A stretch of 64,000 nucleotides of DNA from an uncultured Draconibacterium sp. (GCF_963677575.1 NZ_OY782038.1:4157501-4221500), one strand, 5' to 3'. Shown: positions 35,186 through 43,758, counted from the stretch's first letter. Numbers and translations are program-made. The notes: generated by a model from the letters alone, not told the origin.

Positions 35186-35345
35186 AAGACAAATGTAGTG
35201 TGGAAGATAGTTCTTCTGGCGTAGGACGTATACTTTTGGGTGTAGGACGATTTTTTACCTTTGTAGGAGCAGTTTTTTTCGGTGTAGGAGAGCATCTTTT
35301 CGTCGTAGGACGGCGACCTTGGAGTTGAGGACTGACTTTTCCTAA
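35178..35345. repeat. Degenerate 21-bp tandem repeat array (about eight units)
   Basis: The core GTAGGA or a variant recurs at 35179, 35200, 35221, 35242, 35263, 35284, 35305 and 35326, exactly 21 bases apart. Between cores the sequence is T-rich and variable. The minus strand is an open frame of 128 codons (35463-35077) in which the repeats read as heptapeptides of type xxSYxxK (SPSYDEK, MLSYTEK, NCSYKGK, KSSYTQK). I cannot say whether this frame is a real gene. Confidence 0.75.
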
Positions 35346-35494
35346 AATAGCATGACAGATTATTACTTAAATTCTGATTATCGTAAATGTTTTTTTCATT
35401 TACTGGGGGTAATTTTTTTAATAATTCTATAGCGGTAAGCAACCAAAACGTATCAATACACATCTATGCAGTATTAAATAAAAATACAAAAATC
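35346..35494. other. Leader region before the small lipoprotein gene
   Basis: About 150 bases, A/T-rich, without a recognisable TAnnTTTG box. Confidence 0.35.
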
Positions 35495-35863
35495 ATGAAA
35501 AAATTTTTTAGTCCTTTAGGAATGGCAATAGTTGTTGTGTTTTTGACTCTGGTTTCATGCGATGATGATGACAACTCATTTGAAAATAAATGTAATGTGT
35601 CAGATCCGGTTGAAGAGTTAGCCTGGCTAAAGGCAGAGATCGATGATATGAGCCAAGATGAATATGCCTATTATGTTATGGCTAATTATAAAGGAGAGGC
35701 AGTATTTTATAATGGGAATTGTAATCCGGCGGCTAATTATGTTTCAACTGTAAAGAACTGTAGCGGGGACGAATTGGGTAATAGAACTAATTTTGAAGAT
35801 GAACTAACCGATATTACGATTTTATGGCAACACGAAGAATCGGAATGTCATTTCGACGAGTAA
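35495..35863 (+). CDS. Small Cys-rich lipoprotein of unknown function
   Basis: 122 aa from the ATG at 35495 (chosen because it begins the lipoprotein signal ending LVSC; the longer frame is an upstream extension). The mature part starts with a run of acidic residues (DDDDNSFENKC), then has four further Cys (CNVSDP, GNCNPAAN, KNCSGD, SECHFDE), likely two or three disulfides in the periplasm. No family recognised. A weak hairpin (CTCAGAA/TTCTGAG at 35871-35892) follows. Confidence 0.65.
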   Translation: MKKFFSPLGMAIVVVFLTLVSCDDDDNSFENKCNVSDPVEELAWLKAEIDDMSQDEYAYYVMANYKGEAVFYNGNCNPAANYVSTVKNCSGDELGNRTNFEDELTDITILWQHEESECHFDE

Positions 35864-35926
35864 AATCATCCTCAGAAATGCTGGCTTCTGAGACTGTTTA
35901 AGTTTTATTCCGAGGTAATGTAGCAG

Positions 35927-36850
35927 TTAAACTTCGTTATTTCTTAAAAAATTTAGATTACGTTTTAATCCTTTATACCCCGTTCGTTTAACCGCCGAGT
36001 TTTTAAAAAGCGCGTTAAACAGCGGGCGTTCTATATTCTCCCAATCCTGTTTCTGTAGCGTTAAAAGTTTAGGATGAGGTTTTAATCCTGCTTCGTTGTG
36101 TGGTTCCGATTTTAAATTCCAGGGGCAAACATCCTGGCAAATATCGCAGCCAAACACCCGGTTTTCAAATTGTCCTTTCAGGTTGGAATCCATATCACCG
36201 CGCACTTCAATGGTTTGGTACGATATACATCTTCGGGCATCAACCACGCGATCGGCAACAATGGCTTTTGTGGGGCAGGCATCAATACATTTTGTGCATC
36301 GTCCGCAATGGTCGCGCACCGGTTTCGGGTCGTCATAAGGCAGTTCAATATCGATGATAAGTTCCCCGATAAAAAAGAAACTGCCATGTTCGGGAGAAAT
36401 TATATTGCTGTTTTTCCCTGTCCAGCCCAAACCTGCTTTTCGTGCCCAGGCACGCTCCAAAACCGGGGCCGAATCGACAAAGGGACGACCTGAGCAAGGC
36501 GATATTTCTTCCTGAATAAACTGAAGTAGTTTCTTCAATTTGTCTTTCATTACAAAATGATAATCGGTACCATAAGCGTATTTCGAAAGTACCGGTGCGG
36601 TTGGATCTTCCTGTGTTGCTTCAGGGAAATAATTCAGCAGCACAACAATAATTGTTTTGGCATTTTCAACCAGCAACGAAGGATTCAGGCGCTTATCGAT
36701 GTTCCGGTTCATATAGCCCATTTCGCCGTGCATGTTGTTTTCGAGCCAGGTTTTCAGTCGCGGTTCTTCTTCCTGTAAAGACGAAACCGGAAGAATAGCG
36801 TGGTCGAGAAACCCCAGCGATTGTATTTTTTGTTTCAGTTGCTGTTGCAT
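35927..36850 (-). CDS. queG: Epoxyqueuosine reductase QueG
   Basis: 307 aa. QueG performs the last step of queuosine tRNA modification, reducing epoxyqueuosine with a cobalamin cofactor and two [4Fe-4S] clusters. Cluster ligands are seen in CGRCTKCIDACPTKA and in GCDICQDVCPWN with CISYQTIE between. N-terminal cobalamin-domain features (MHGEMGYMNRN, NAKTIIVVLLNYFP, YGTDYHFVMKD, AWARKAGLGWTGKNSNIIS) are present. The protein is shorter than some forms that carry a C-terminal HEAT extension. Cytoplasmic, single gene. Confidence 0.95.
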   Translation of the reverse strand: MQQQLKQKIQSLGFLDHAILPVSSLQEEEPRLKTWLENNMHGEMGYMNRNIDKRLNPSLLVENAKTIIVVLLNYFPEATQEDPTAPVLSKYAYGTDYHFVMKDKLKKLLQFIQEEISPCSGRPFVDSAPVLERAWARKAGLGWTGKNSNIISPEHGSFFFIGELIIDIELPYDDPKPVRDHCGRCTKCIDACPTKAIVADRVVDARRCISYQTIEVRGDMDSNLKGQFENRVFGCDICQDVCPWNLKSEPHNEAGLKPHPKLLTLQKQDWENIERPLFNALFKNSAVKRTGYKGLKRNLNFLRNNEV

Positions 36851-37060
36851 TTAAGTTGCAAAATAGTATAATCGATATAATTCCTGAAATTTATTTCTCG
36901 CTGATAACGCAGATTTTCGCAGAACGCAAATTACAATAAACTAAATCTCCGCCATCTACGAGAAACTATTATTTGCAGAATATGTTTTAAGTAGAAAAGC
37001 TTTGGATATTATAGCAAAGGTGTCTTAATTTGTCGCCATTCAACATTTCAAAATTATTTT
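36851..37060. other. Divergent intergenic region between queG and ppx/gppA
   Basis: About 210 bases. It holds a CGCTGATAACGCAGATTTTC repeat remnant at 36899-36918. TTAATTTG at 37024-37031 is a near match to a -7 box for the phosphatase gene. Confidence 0.45.
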
Positions 37061-37975
37061 ATGCGCATTGCCGTTATCGATTTAGGAACAAATACCTGCA
37101 ACCTGCTTATTGCCGAAATGGCTGGTGCTGATTTTAAAATATTGCACCAAAGCAAGCAACTGGTAAAACTTGGCGACGGAAAAATAAGGGATAACCAGAT
37201 AAGCGAGGAAGCCACAATGCGTACCACTACTGCTTTTACGGCGCATAAAAAGGTGATGGATTCTTTTGCCGTTGATAAGATCAGGGTGTTTGCAACGTCG
37301 GCTGTACGCACTGCCGAGAATAAGGTCGAATTTGTGGCGGCAATTGAAAAGGTTTGTGGTTGTGCTGTTGAAATTATTTCAGGCGAGCGCGAGGCAGAAT
37401 TGATTTTTAAAGGCGTTTTACTGGCATTCCGAAAAATTGAATTCCCTTCAGTAATTCTTGATATTGGCGGAGGCAGCAACGAGCTGATATTAACCCACAA
37501 GGAGGCAATTCTTTGGAAAGAAAGCCGGCCAACAGGCATGTCGCGGGTTATTAACTCATTCAATCTTTCTGATCCGATAACAGTAGAGGAGGTTCGTGAA
37601 CTTCAAAAGTATTTTGCAACAGAACATCAAACATCAATTCAGAACTGTTGTGATAAAAATGTGGAAACTTTAATTGGTTGCTCCGGCGCTTTTGATACCA
37701 TTGCCGATATGATTGATGAGGTGAGGCCGGGCGAAAAACAACGGGTAACACAAGTTGTTTCGCCGGAGGAATTTTATACAGTTTACGAAAAGTTGTTACA
37801 GTCTACCCGCAATGAGCGTTTGCAAATAAAAGGAATGGACTATGTGCGTGTAGACCTGATTGTGCCGGCAGTAATTTTAATTGAAACACTAATTTCTGCT
37901 ATTGGGGTAAAGCAGATTGTTCAAACTGATTTTGCGTTGCGCGAAGGTGTTCTTTATGAAATGCTTGCTAAATAA
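37061..37975 (+). CDS. Ppx/GppA-type exopolyphosphatase or pppGpp phosphatase
   Basis: 304 aa, the short single-domain-pair form. Actin-like fold with phosphate loop 1 (IDLGTNTCNLLIAE), the TSAVRTAEN segment, GEREAELIF and phosphate loop 2 (VILDIGGGSNELIL). These match the Ppx-GppA family, which removes terminal phosphate from polyphosphate or pppGpp. Without the C-terminal HD-like extension the substrate cannot be assigned. Its last 8 bases overlap the opposing AmmeMemoRadiSam gene tail to tail. Confidence 0.9.
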   Translation: MRIAVIDLGTNTCNLLIAEMAGADFKILHQSKQLVKLGDGKIRDNQISEEATMRTTTAFTAHKKVMDSFAVDKIRVFATSAVRTAENKVEFVAAIEKVCGCAVEIISGEREAELIFKGVLLAFRKIEFPSVILDIGGGSNELILTHKEAILWKESRPTGMSRVINSFNLSDPITVEEVRELQKYFATEHQTSIQNCCDKNVETLIGCSGAFDTIADMIDEVRPGEKQRVTQVVSPEEFYTVYEKLLQSTRNERLQIKGMDYVRVDLIVPAVILIETLISAIGVKQIVQTDFALREGVLYEMLAK

Positions 37976-38975
37976 TTACTGACGATAAAGTTCTGCAATT
38001 TTTACATTTTCCTTCAGCATCAAGAATCCGAATTTTGGTATTGTAGCGGTTTCTGGAAATAAGTGGAGTTTTGCAGTTCGGACAATAGGTAGTCGATCGT
38101 TTTTCGTCGCTAACATTTCCCAGGTAAACATGTTGCAGTTGCGTTTTGGCCAGATCGTACAGTTTTATCAATGTTTCTATTGGAGTGGCGGGAGCATCCA
38201 GCTTATATTGCGGATAGTAGCGCGAAAGATGGAGTGGCACATTTTCACCCAATTCGGTAGCTATCCAGTTTACCATGTTTTTAAACTCAGTGGTGTTGTC
38301 GTTCAATCCGGGAATGATTAAAGTGGTCACTTCAAGATGGGCCGGACTTTCTGCAATTTGTTTAAGCGTATCTAAAACCGGTTGCAATTTCCCTTTGGTG
38401 TGTTTTTTATAAAAGTCGTCGGAGAAAGCTTTCAGATCGATATTAAAGGCATCGATAAATGGTAACACTTTTTTTAGTGGTTCTTCATTAATGTACCCGT
38501 TGGAAACCACAACATTTTTTAATCCTTTTGAATGGGCCAGTTGCGCGGTCTTCAATAAGAATTCATAAAAAGTAAAAGGTTCGTTGTAAGTGTACGCAAT
38601 ACCAATGTTGTTCCATGTTTTCAGGGCCTCTTCAACAATTTCCATGGCACTGATGTTATGAAAACCGGAAAATTCAGAGGCATTGCATTGCGAAATCCGG
38701 TGATTCTGGCAAAAGCTGCAATGCAGGTTACAGCCCACTTCTCCAACCGATAAAATGTTCTTTTCCGGATAAAAATGATAAAGTGGTTTCTTTTCAATGG
38801 GATCGGAACCGAGAGTAGCCACTTTGTTATACACATCGGTAATTAAAACGCCGCTATGATTGGTGCGTACCTTACAATTACCTGTTTGCCCGTCGGATAA
38901 AATGCAGTTCCACGGGCAAAGTTCGCACTTAACCTGGTTGCTTTCTGTTTTGCTGAAAAATAGAGCTTTGTGCAT
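37968..38975 (-). CDS. amrS: AmmeMemoRadiSam-system radical SAM enzyme
   Basis: 335 aa. Radical SAM cluster motif CNLHCSFCQNH follows the zinc-finger-like N-terminal strings CELCPWNCILSDGQTGNCKVR. Other family features are YTYNEPFTFYEFLL, VVVSNGYI and VTTLIIPGLND. C-terminal YCPNCKTPLISR adds a second Cys set (with CKNCR at the very end). The family is linked to the AMMECR1/MEMO1 proteins, but no such gene is in the window, so only the rSAM component is visible here. Confidence 0.92.
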   Translation of the reverse strand: MHKALFFSKTESNQVKCELCPWNCILSDGQTGNCKVRTNHSGVLITDVYNKVATLGSDPIEKKPLYHFYPEKNILSVGEVGCNLHCSFCQNHRISQCNASEFSGFHNISAMEIVEEALKTWNNIGIAYTYNEPFTFYEFLLKTAQLAHSKGLKNVVVSNGYINEEPLKKVLPFIDAFNIDLKAFSDDFYKKHTKGKLQPVLDTLKQIAESPAHLEVTTLIIPGLNDNTTEFKNMVNWIATELGENVPLHLSRYYPQYKLDAPATPIETLIKLYDLAKTQLQHVYLGNVSDEKRSTTYCPNCKTPLISRNRYNTKIRILDAEGKCKNCRTLSSVII

Positions 38976-39029
38976 TTTCCGGTTTTTTAATTTGATTACG
39001 AAAGGGAAAGGAAAGTAGTTTCTTCTGTA

Positions 39030-39830
39030 TTAGTCAATTTTTGATTCAAGTTTTTTGATGGCCTGTTGCATGTCGTCCATTTGTTTCATTAGCAGGTTAA
39101 TGTCCGATTCCGGTTCGGGAATACTGGTGTTCAGGTAACACACAAATTTCCAAACTTCGGTAATATTGCAAACGGCTATGGAGTAGGGGGCAAATGCTTT
39201 GTTCAGCGAAACCAGGTGTAGCGATCGTTCGGTATCGATATTATTCTGAACCACTTTAAAAACAATGCCCTCGTCGCGGGTAACAATAATATAGGCTTCG
39301 TTGCTTTTAATATTGTAGAAATCCTGTATAAATTCGCCAATAACAATCGATCCGGCAGGAATAGGCAGCATCGATTCGCCCTCGATGGTAAAGGCCCTGT
39401 ATTTTTTTTCTTTCGATAAGAATGGCAATTGAAAAACCGGCAGTTTCCCTATGTATTCCGGGTCGGCAAAACAATTTACATAACCGGCTTTGGCTTTTTC
39501 GTTTACAAATTCAATATTGTCGTTGTTATCCGAATCAACAGTGGTGGCAATTACCCGCAGATTAGAGCCACGTATAAACACATCAAACCCATTTTGCAGG
39601 TCGGTAAACTGACTCTCCGATAGTTGCTGTAAATCGATATTTATCATCGTGTCAATCGCAATTCCAAAATATTTGGAAAAGGATTGAAGGTGTGGCACGG
39701 TTGGCTGGCTAATCTCATTTTCGAGCGCATTAACAGTAGTTCGTTTTAATTCCAGTGCTGTAGCTACTTCGTTTTGAGTGCGTTTTTTGTACTTGCGTAA
39801 CAGCTTGATATTCTTGCCAAAATAATTCAT
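39030..39830 (-). CDS. XRE-family regulator with S24 (LexA-like) peptidase domain
   Basis: 266 aa. N-terminal HTH (about 5-60: RTQNEVATALELKRTTVNALENEISQP). S24 domain has Ser153 in GESMLPIPAGS and Lys192 in EGIVFKVV, plus an Ala115-Gly116 pair in EKAKAGYVN at the position of LexA/cI self-cleavage sites. The last 25 residues look like a short coiled coil (LLMKQMDDMQQAIKKLE). It likely represses the divergent radical-SAM operon and itself. A TACTTTTG element at 39851-39858 (minus strand) gives the promoter. Confidence 0.88.
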   Translation of the reverse strand: MNYFGKNIKLLRKYKKRTQNEVATALELKRTTVNALENEISQPTVPHLQSFSKYFGIAIDTMINIDLQQLSESQFTDLQNGFDVFIRGSNLRVIATTVDSDNNDNIEFVNEKAKAGYVNCFADPEYIGKLPVFQLPFLSKEKKYRAFTIEGESMLPIPAGSIVIGEFIQDFYNIKSNEAYIIVTRDEGIVFKVVQNNIDTERSLHLVSLNKAFAPYSIAVCNITEVWKFVCYLNTSIPEPESDINLLMKQMDDMQQAIKKLESKID

Positions 39831-39850
39831 CCGGTTGAAAATATTTTCTT

Positions 39851-39858
39851 CAAAAGTA
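39851..39858 (-). promoter_or_regulatory. Promoter -7 element (TACTTTTG) of the XRE-S24 gene
   Basis: Exact TAnnTTTG match on the minus strand, 20 bases before the start codon. Confidence 0.55.
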
Positions 39859-39908
39859 AAAAGATTCTTGTAGTTTAAAAATAAATGATTAATTTATTAT
39901 CGCATAAA

Positions 39909-39925
39909 TGATAATATAATTATCA
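39909..39925. promoter_or_regulatory. Candidate operator palindrome TGATAAT-ATA-ATTATCA
   Basis: Perfect 7-3-7 inverted repeat in the divergent control region between the XRE-S24 regulator and the radical-SAM operon. Its placement fits binding by the S24 regulator. Confidence 0.5.
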
Positions 39926-39999
39926 AATAGGTTAGAATAATTCAACATATTTCCTTAATGTTCCTAAGTGTTTAATCCCAAATTGAACTAGAGGTTCCT

Positions 40000-40028
40000 G
40001 ATCCCCGGCGCTTGTCGGGGATTTTTTT
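40000..40028 (+). terminator. Intrinsic terminator in the leader of the radical-SAM gene
   Basis: Seven-base stem ATCCCCG / CGGGGAT with an 8-base loop, followed by seven T, about 30 bases before the start codon. Either an attenuator or a leftover terminator of an upstream short transcript. Confidence 0.65.
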
Positions 40029-40059
40029 GACAGAACAGGTGATTAATAATAAAAATTGA

Positions 40060-41358
40060 TTGAGTAGCGTGAACGAATTAGTACATGAAAAACTGAAAAT
40101 ATTATCCGACGCGGCAAAGTACGATGTGTCGTGTGCATCGAGTGGAAGTAGCCGGGCCAACACCAGCAAAGGAATTGGCAGCGGTGTGGCGTGCGGCATT
40201 TGCCACAGTTTTACCGAAGATGGGCGTTGTATCAGCCTGTTTAAAATATTAATGACCAACAACTGTATTTACGATTGTGCATATTGTATCAACCGTCGCA
40301 CAAACGATCGTCCGAGGGCAACTTTTACGGCACAGGAAATTGTGGATCTTACCATTGGTTTTTACCGCCGAAACTATATTGAGGGATTGTTTTTGAGTTC
40401 GGGTGTAATTAAAAATCCGGATTACACCATGGAACGAATGGTGTTGGTAGCTAAAAAGCTGCGTAACGAAGAGAACTATAATGGTTATATTCATTTGAAA
40501 GCTATTCCGGGAGCGAGTAGAGAATTGATTCAGGAGGCTGGTATTTGGGCCGACCGGCTGAGTGTAAATATGGAAATCCCGACTGAGCCGAACCTGAAAA
40601 AACTGGCGCCGGAAAAGAACTACCCCGATATTGTTACGCCAATGGGACAGATTCGCGATTCGATTCTTGTGGCGAAAGAAGAACGCAAAAAGTACCGGAC
40701 TGCACCGCGTTTTGCTCCGGCCGGACAAAGCACGCAATTGATTGTTGGAGCTACGCCTGAAACTGATCGGCAGATTATTTTGCTGTCGTCGGGGTTGTAC
40801 AAAAATCAAAATCTGAAACGCGTTTATTTTTCGGGTTACCTACCCGTGAATAGTTACGATGAGCGTTTGCCTGCGATTAATCGGCCGCCGTTGGTGCGCG
40901 AGAACCGATTGTATCAAAGCGATTGGTTAATGCGCTTTTATCATTTTGAAGCCGAGGAGATTTTAAGTGAAGACCAGCCTTTTCTTGATCTCGACATTGA
41001 TCCAAAACTCGGTTTTGCCCTGCGCAACATGCACCTGTTTCCGGTGGATATTAACCGGGCAGATTACGAAATGATCCTTCGGGTTCCGGGAATTGGGGTG
41101 CAATCGGCACAAAAAATTGTACTGGCGCGCAAACACCGCCGGCTAAATTCATTGCACCTTAAAAAACTGGGAATAGTGATGAAACGGGCCAAATACTTTA
41201 TCACTTGTAACGAGTTGCCATCTCCGGGGATGGGGTGGGAACCCAAACGTCTAAGACATAAATTGCTTTGTGAAATGAATTCGAAGTACAAAAAATCGTT
41301 GGATACACAACTGGCATTGTTTACCGATTTTAAGCCGGTGCTGCCAATGTTGCACTAG
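40060..41358 (+). CDS. Putative DNA modification/repair radical SAM protein (TIGR03916-type)
   Basis: 432 aa. Radical SAM cluster CIYDCAYC is preceded by the family-typical N-terminal KYDVSCASSGSSR and GVACGICHSFTEDGRC (extra Cys). C-terminal helix-hairpin-helix motif (ILRVPGIGVQSAQKIVLARKH) suggests DNA contact. The start is TTG at 40060 or GTG at 40069; no ATG is near the conserved N-terminus, and alignment of typical members favours the GTG. In other genomes this family is paired with a TIGR03915 partner, which is the next gene here. Cytoplasmic; proposed DNA modification or repair by family association. Confidence 0.9.
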   Translation: MSSVNELVHEKLKILSDAAKYDVSCASSGSSRANTSKGIGSGVACGICHSFTEDGRCISLFKILMTNNCIYDCAYCINRRTNDRPRATFTAQEIVDLTIGFYRRNYIEGLFLSSGVIKNPDYTMERMVLVAKKLRNEENYNGYIHLKAIPGASRELIQEAGIWADRLSVNMEIPTEPNLKKLAPEKNYPDIVTPMGQIRDSILVAKEERKKYRTAPRFAPAGQSTQLIVGATPETDRQIILLSSGLYKNQNLKRVYFSGYLPVNSYDERLPAINRPPLVRENRLYQSDWLMRFYHFEAEEILSEDQPFLDLDIDPKLGFALRNMHLFPVDINRADYEMILRVPGIGVQSAQKIVLARKHRRLNSLHLKKLGIVMKRAKYFITCNELPSPGMGWEPKRLRHKLLCEMNSKYKKSLDTQLALFTDFKPVLPMLH

Positions 41359-41391
41359 TCGCTAAAAAGTGGCAGGTTTGATGGCTTACAA

Positions 41392-41450
41392 TCATCCCCC
41401 TTAATCCCCCTTCGAAGGGGGAATCGCGACGAAGGAGTGAGGGGGATGAA
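41392..41450. repeat. Dispersed TTAATCCCCC-type palindromic repeat
   Basis: Outer arms TCATCCCCCT and AGGGGGATGA, inner palindrome CCCCCTTCGAAGGGGG. It lies between the radical-SAM gene and its TIGR03915 partner. Related to the repeat at 9861-9927. Confidence 0.65.
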
Positions 41451-41480
41451 ATTTCTAAAAATTAATGTTCTGAAGATTCC

Positions 41481-42254
41481 ATGAAAATATACACCTACGA
41501 TAATACTTTTGAGGGTTTTTTAACCTGCGTCTTCGATTGTTACAGCCGGAAAGATTTTCCGGTTGATATTTGTTCGCGTTATGGCGAGCAGCGCTATCTT
41601 TTTGTTGAAAGCATTGATATTCCTACCAATCCGAAAAAAGCCGGGCGGGTTTGGAAAGGTATTCAGAAACACTTATCGGGGAAAAACAAGCAGCTGTTGT
41701 TTTATGCTTATTTGTCGGAAGAGTTGGGCATTGAAATGAAGATCTACCGTTTTTTACGTCGCATGTTCAGCGGACATTTGAACCTGGAAACCGATTATGG
41801 CGATCCTGACGTGTTGCATATCATCCAAACATCGCAAAAGGTGAAAAAAGAAGCCATGCGCATGATGCAGTTTGTACGGTTTCAGCGCACCAAGGACCGG
41901 ATGTATTTTTGTGGTATCGATCCAAAATACGATGTCATTCCGCTAATCATCAATCACTACCAAAAACGATTTACCGACCAGCGCTGGCTGATCTACGATT
42001 TGCGGCGTAATTATGGTATTTTATACGGCAACGAAAAGGTTGAGGAAGTGGTGCTCACAAAAAAACAGTTTAACGCCTATAATGGACAGGTGAAAGAGGA
42101 GTTGCTGCATGAGGGCGAAGATTTTTATCAAAAACTCTGGCGTTCGTATTTTAAACACATCAATATTGAGGAACGCAAAAATCTGAAATTACAACGCCAG
42201 CACATGCCCCGACGATTTTGGCGTTATCTGCCCGAAAAAAAGGAGGCAAATTAA
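41481..42254 (+). CDS. TIGR03915-family DNA-metabolism protein (DUF4130)
   Basis: 257 aa, starting MKIYTYDNTFEGFLTCVFDCYSRKD, the typical opening of the family that partners the TIGR03916 radical SAM protein. Later strings LSGHLNLETDYGDPDVLHII, MMQFVRFQRTKDRMYFCGIDPKYDVIPLI and RQHMPRRFWRYLPEK match the family to its end. Some relatives are fused to a uracil-DNA glycosylase domain; this one is not. Function is inferred only from linkage to the radical SAM gene 122 bases upstream, with a palindromic repeat between. Confidence 0.9.
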   Translation: MKIYTYDNTFEGFLTCVFDCYSRKDFPVDICSRYGEQRYLFVESIDIPTNPKKAGRVWKGIQKHLSGKNKQLLFYAYLSEELGIEMKIYRFLRRMFSGHLNLETDYGDPDVLHIIQTSQKVKKEAMRMMQFVRFQRTKDRMYFCGIDPKYDVIPLIINHYQKRFTDQRWLIYDLRRNYGILYGNEKVEEVVLTKKQFNAYNGQVKEELLHEGEDFYQKLWRSYFKHINIEERKNLKLQRQHMPRRFWRYLPEKKEAN

Positions 42255-42398
42255 CTTGAGTAGTGCTCTGAAAATTTTTATCGGAGTCTTTTTTCTGCTG
42301 AAGTGATTAAGAACGCGTTAACATGGTCTGTTATGTTTTTTATTTATATTCGCATGAGTCAGCACTCTGTCAACAAACCGAAAATTAAATAACCGAAA

Positions 42399-43634
42399 AT
42401 GAAAAAAATCAATTCATTATTCTGTCTGATTGTCTTATTGTTTATCAGTCAATTTGCAATTGCCCAAACTATTCATCAGTGGCGTGGTATTGATCGCGAC
42501 GGAAAGTATTCCGAAGCCGGATTATTATCTGAATGGCCAGAGGATGGTCCGCAACTATTGTGGTCGACCGAAACGCTTGGCCCCGGTTACGCGGCCCCTG
42601 TTATAACTTCTGATAAATTACTTATTATCGGAGTAGAGAATGGGATCAGCACCCTTTTTGCTTTCGATTTAAAAGGGAATCTTTTGTGGAAAACGCCAAA
42701 CGGAAAATCATTTGTGGGAGACGGATTCTCAGCCCGATTCCCGGGTGCAAGATCAACTCCAACTGTTGTGGGTAATATGGTTTATGCAACATCGGGCACC
42801 GGGCGGCTGGCCTGTTTTGATCTGAATACCGGAAAAGAACTGTGGGCTGTTGACATGGTAAACGACCTGAAAGGTTATATGAATGAATTTAGTTATGCAG
42901 AATCGGTAGTTACCGATGAGAATGCGGTTTATTGTTTCCCCGGAGGAACCGAAATTAATGTTGCGAAACTAGACCGCTTTACCGGAAAAACAATCTGGAC
43001 ATCGGTAGCCACCGGCGACACCACCCATTTTGTTTCGCCAATTCTTGTGAATCTGCCTTCGCGCAAAGTTTTTGTATCCACATCAAGACATTACGTTTTT
43101 GGTGTTGATTGCGAAACCGGGGATTTACTATGGAAATACGACATCGCCATTCGTCACGATGGAGACCATGCAAACACGCCGGTTTATAAGGCTCCGTATT
43201 TGTACGTTATTACCAACGACGATAATGGTAAAGGTGCCATAAAACTGGAGCTTTCAGCAGACGGGAGCAGTGTAAAAGAAGTGTGGACCAACGAAAATGT
43301 GAAAAATGATATGGGTGGTTATATTTTGCACGATAATAAGTTGTTTGTTACCACCGAGAATAAATACCTGAATATTCTTGATCCGGCAACAGGGGCAGTT
43401 CTTGATAAAATAAGATCTTCATTTGGGGGTATTATTTTTGCCGATAATAAATTTATCGTTTATGGTACGAATGGCGATGTACGCCTTTTTAATTACGAAA
43501 ACGGTAAACTTACGCAGGGCGGTTTATTTAAAGTTACAATGGGAAGCCAGGAGCATTTTTCGCATCCGGTAGTTGCCAACGGCGTGCTTTATATCCGACA
43601 CGGAGAAGCTCTTATGGCTTATAAAATTAAGTAG
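42399..43634 (+). CDS. Exported PQQ-like beta-propeller protein
   Basis: 411 aa with a signal peptide (ends FAIAQ). Repeats of the PQQ-binding-like/quinoprotein type: LFAFDLKGNLLWKTP, LACFDLNTGKELWAVD, FGVDCETGDLLWKYD, each an AWxxxTG-like blade. The first strand (HQWRGIDRDGKYSEAGLL and WPEDGPQLLWS) is typical of this propeller group. No dehydrogenase cofactor residues can be assigned, so a scaffold or binding role is as likely as an enzyme. Its terminator is at 43655. Confidence 0.8.
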   Translation: MKKINSLFCLIVLLFISQFAIAQTIHQWRGIDRDGKYSEAGLLSEWPEDGPQLLWSTETLGPGYAAPVITSDKLLIIGVENGISTLFAFDLKGNLLWKTPNGKSFVGDGFSARFPGARSTPTVVGNMVYATSGTGRLACFDLNTGKELWAVDMVNDLKGYMNEFSYAESVVTDENAVYCFPGGTEINVAKLDRFTGKTIWTSVATGDTTHFVSPILVNLPSRKVFVSTSRHYVFGVDCETGDLLWKYDIAIRHDGDHANTPVYKAPYLYVITNDDNGKGAIKLELSADGSSVKEVWTNENVKNDMGGYILHDNKLFVTTENKYLNILDPATGAVLDKIRSSFGGIIFADNKFIVYGTNGDVRLFNYENGKLTQGGLFKVTMGSQEHFSHPVVANGVLYIRHGEALMAYKIK

Positions 43635-43654
43635 CCAGAATTTATTACAAAAAG

Positions 43655-43703
43655 AAGGATGGCATCTGTTTATAATTCTACTCATACAGATGCCATCCTT
43701 TTG
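43655..43703 (+). terminator. Terminator after the propeller gene
   Basis: Fifteen-base stem AAGGATGGCATCTGT / ACAGATGCCATCCTT with a 16-base loop and TTTT after it. Confidence 0.9.
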
Positions 43704-43717
43704 ATTATTTGTAAACG

Positions 43718-43758
43718 AAAAAAGGCTCCGATTCATATGAAAAGATCGGAGCCTTTTT
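43718..43758 (-). terminator. Terminator after the uracil permease gene
   Basis: Stem AAAAAAGGCTCCGAT / ATCGGAGCCTTTTTT with a 12-base loop, so usable on both strands. It ends the minus-strand permease gene. Confidence 0.9.

Noticed and set aside
35077..35463. 128-codon minus-strand frame across the 21-bp array as a confirmed gene
   Set aside because: Its extent overlaps the GH2 end region and the small lipoprotein leader, and the frame could be a by-product of a repeat whose length is a multiple of three. I list the repeat and leave coding open.
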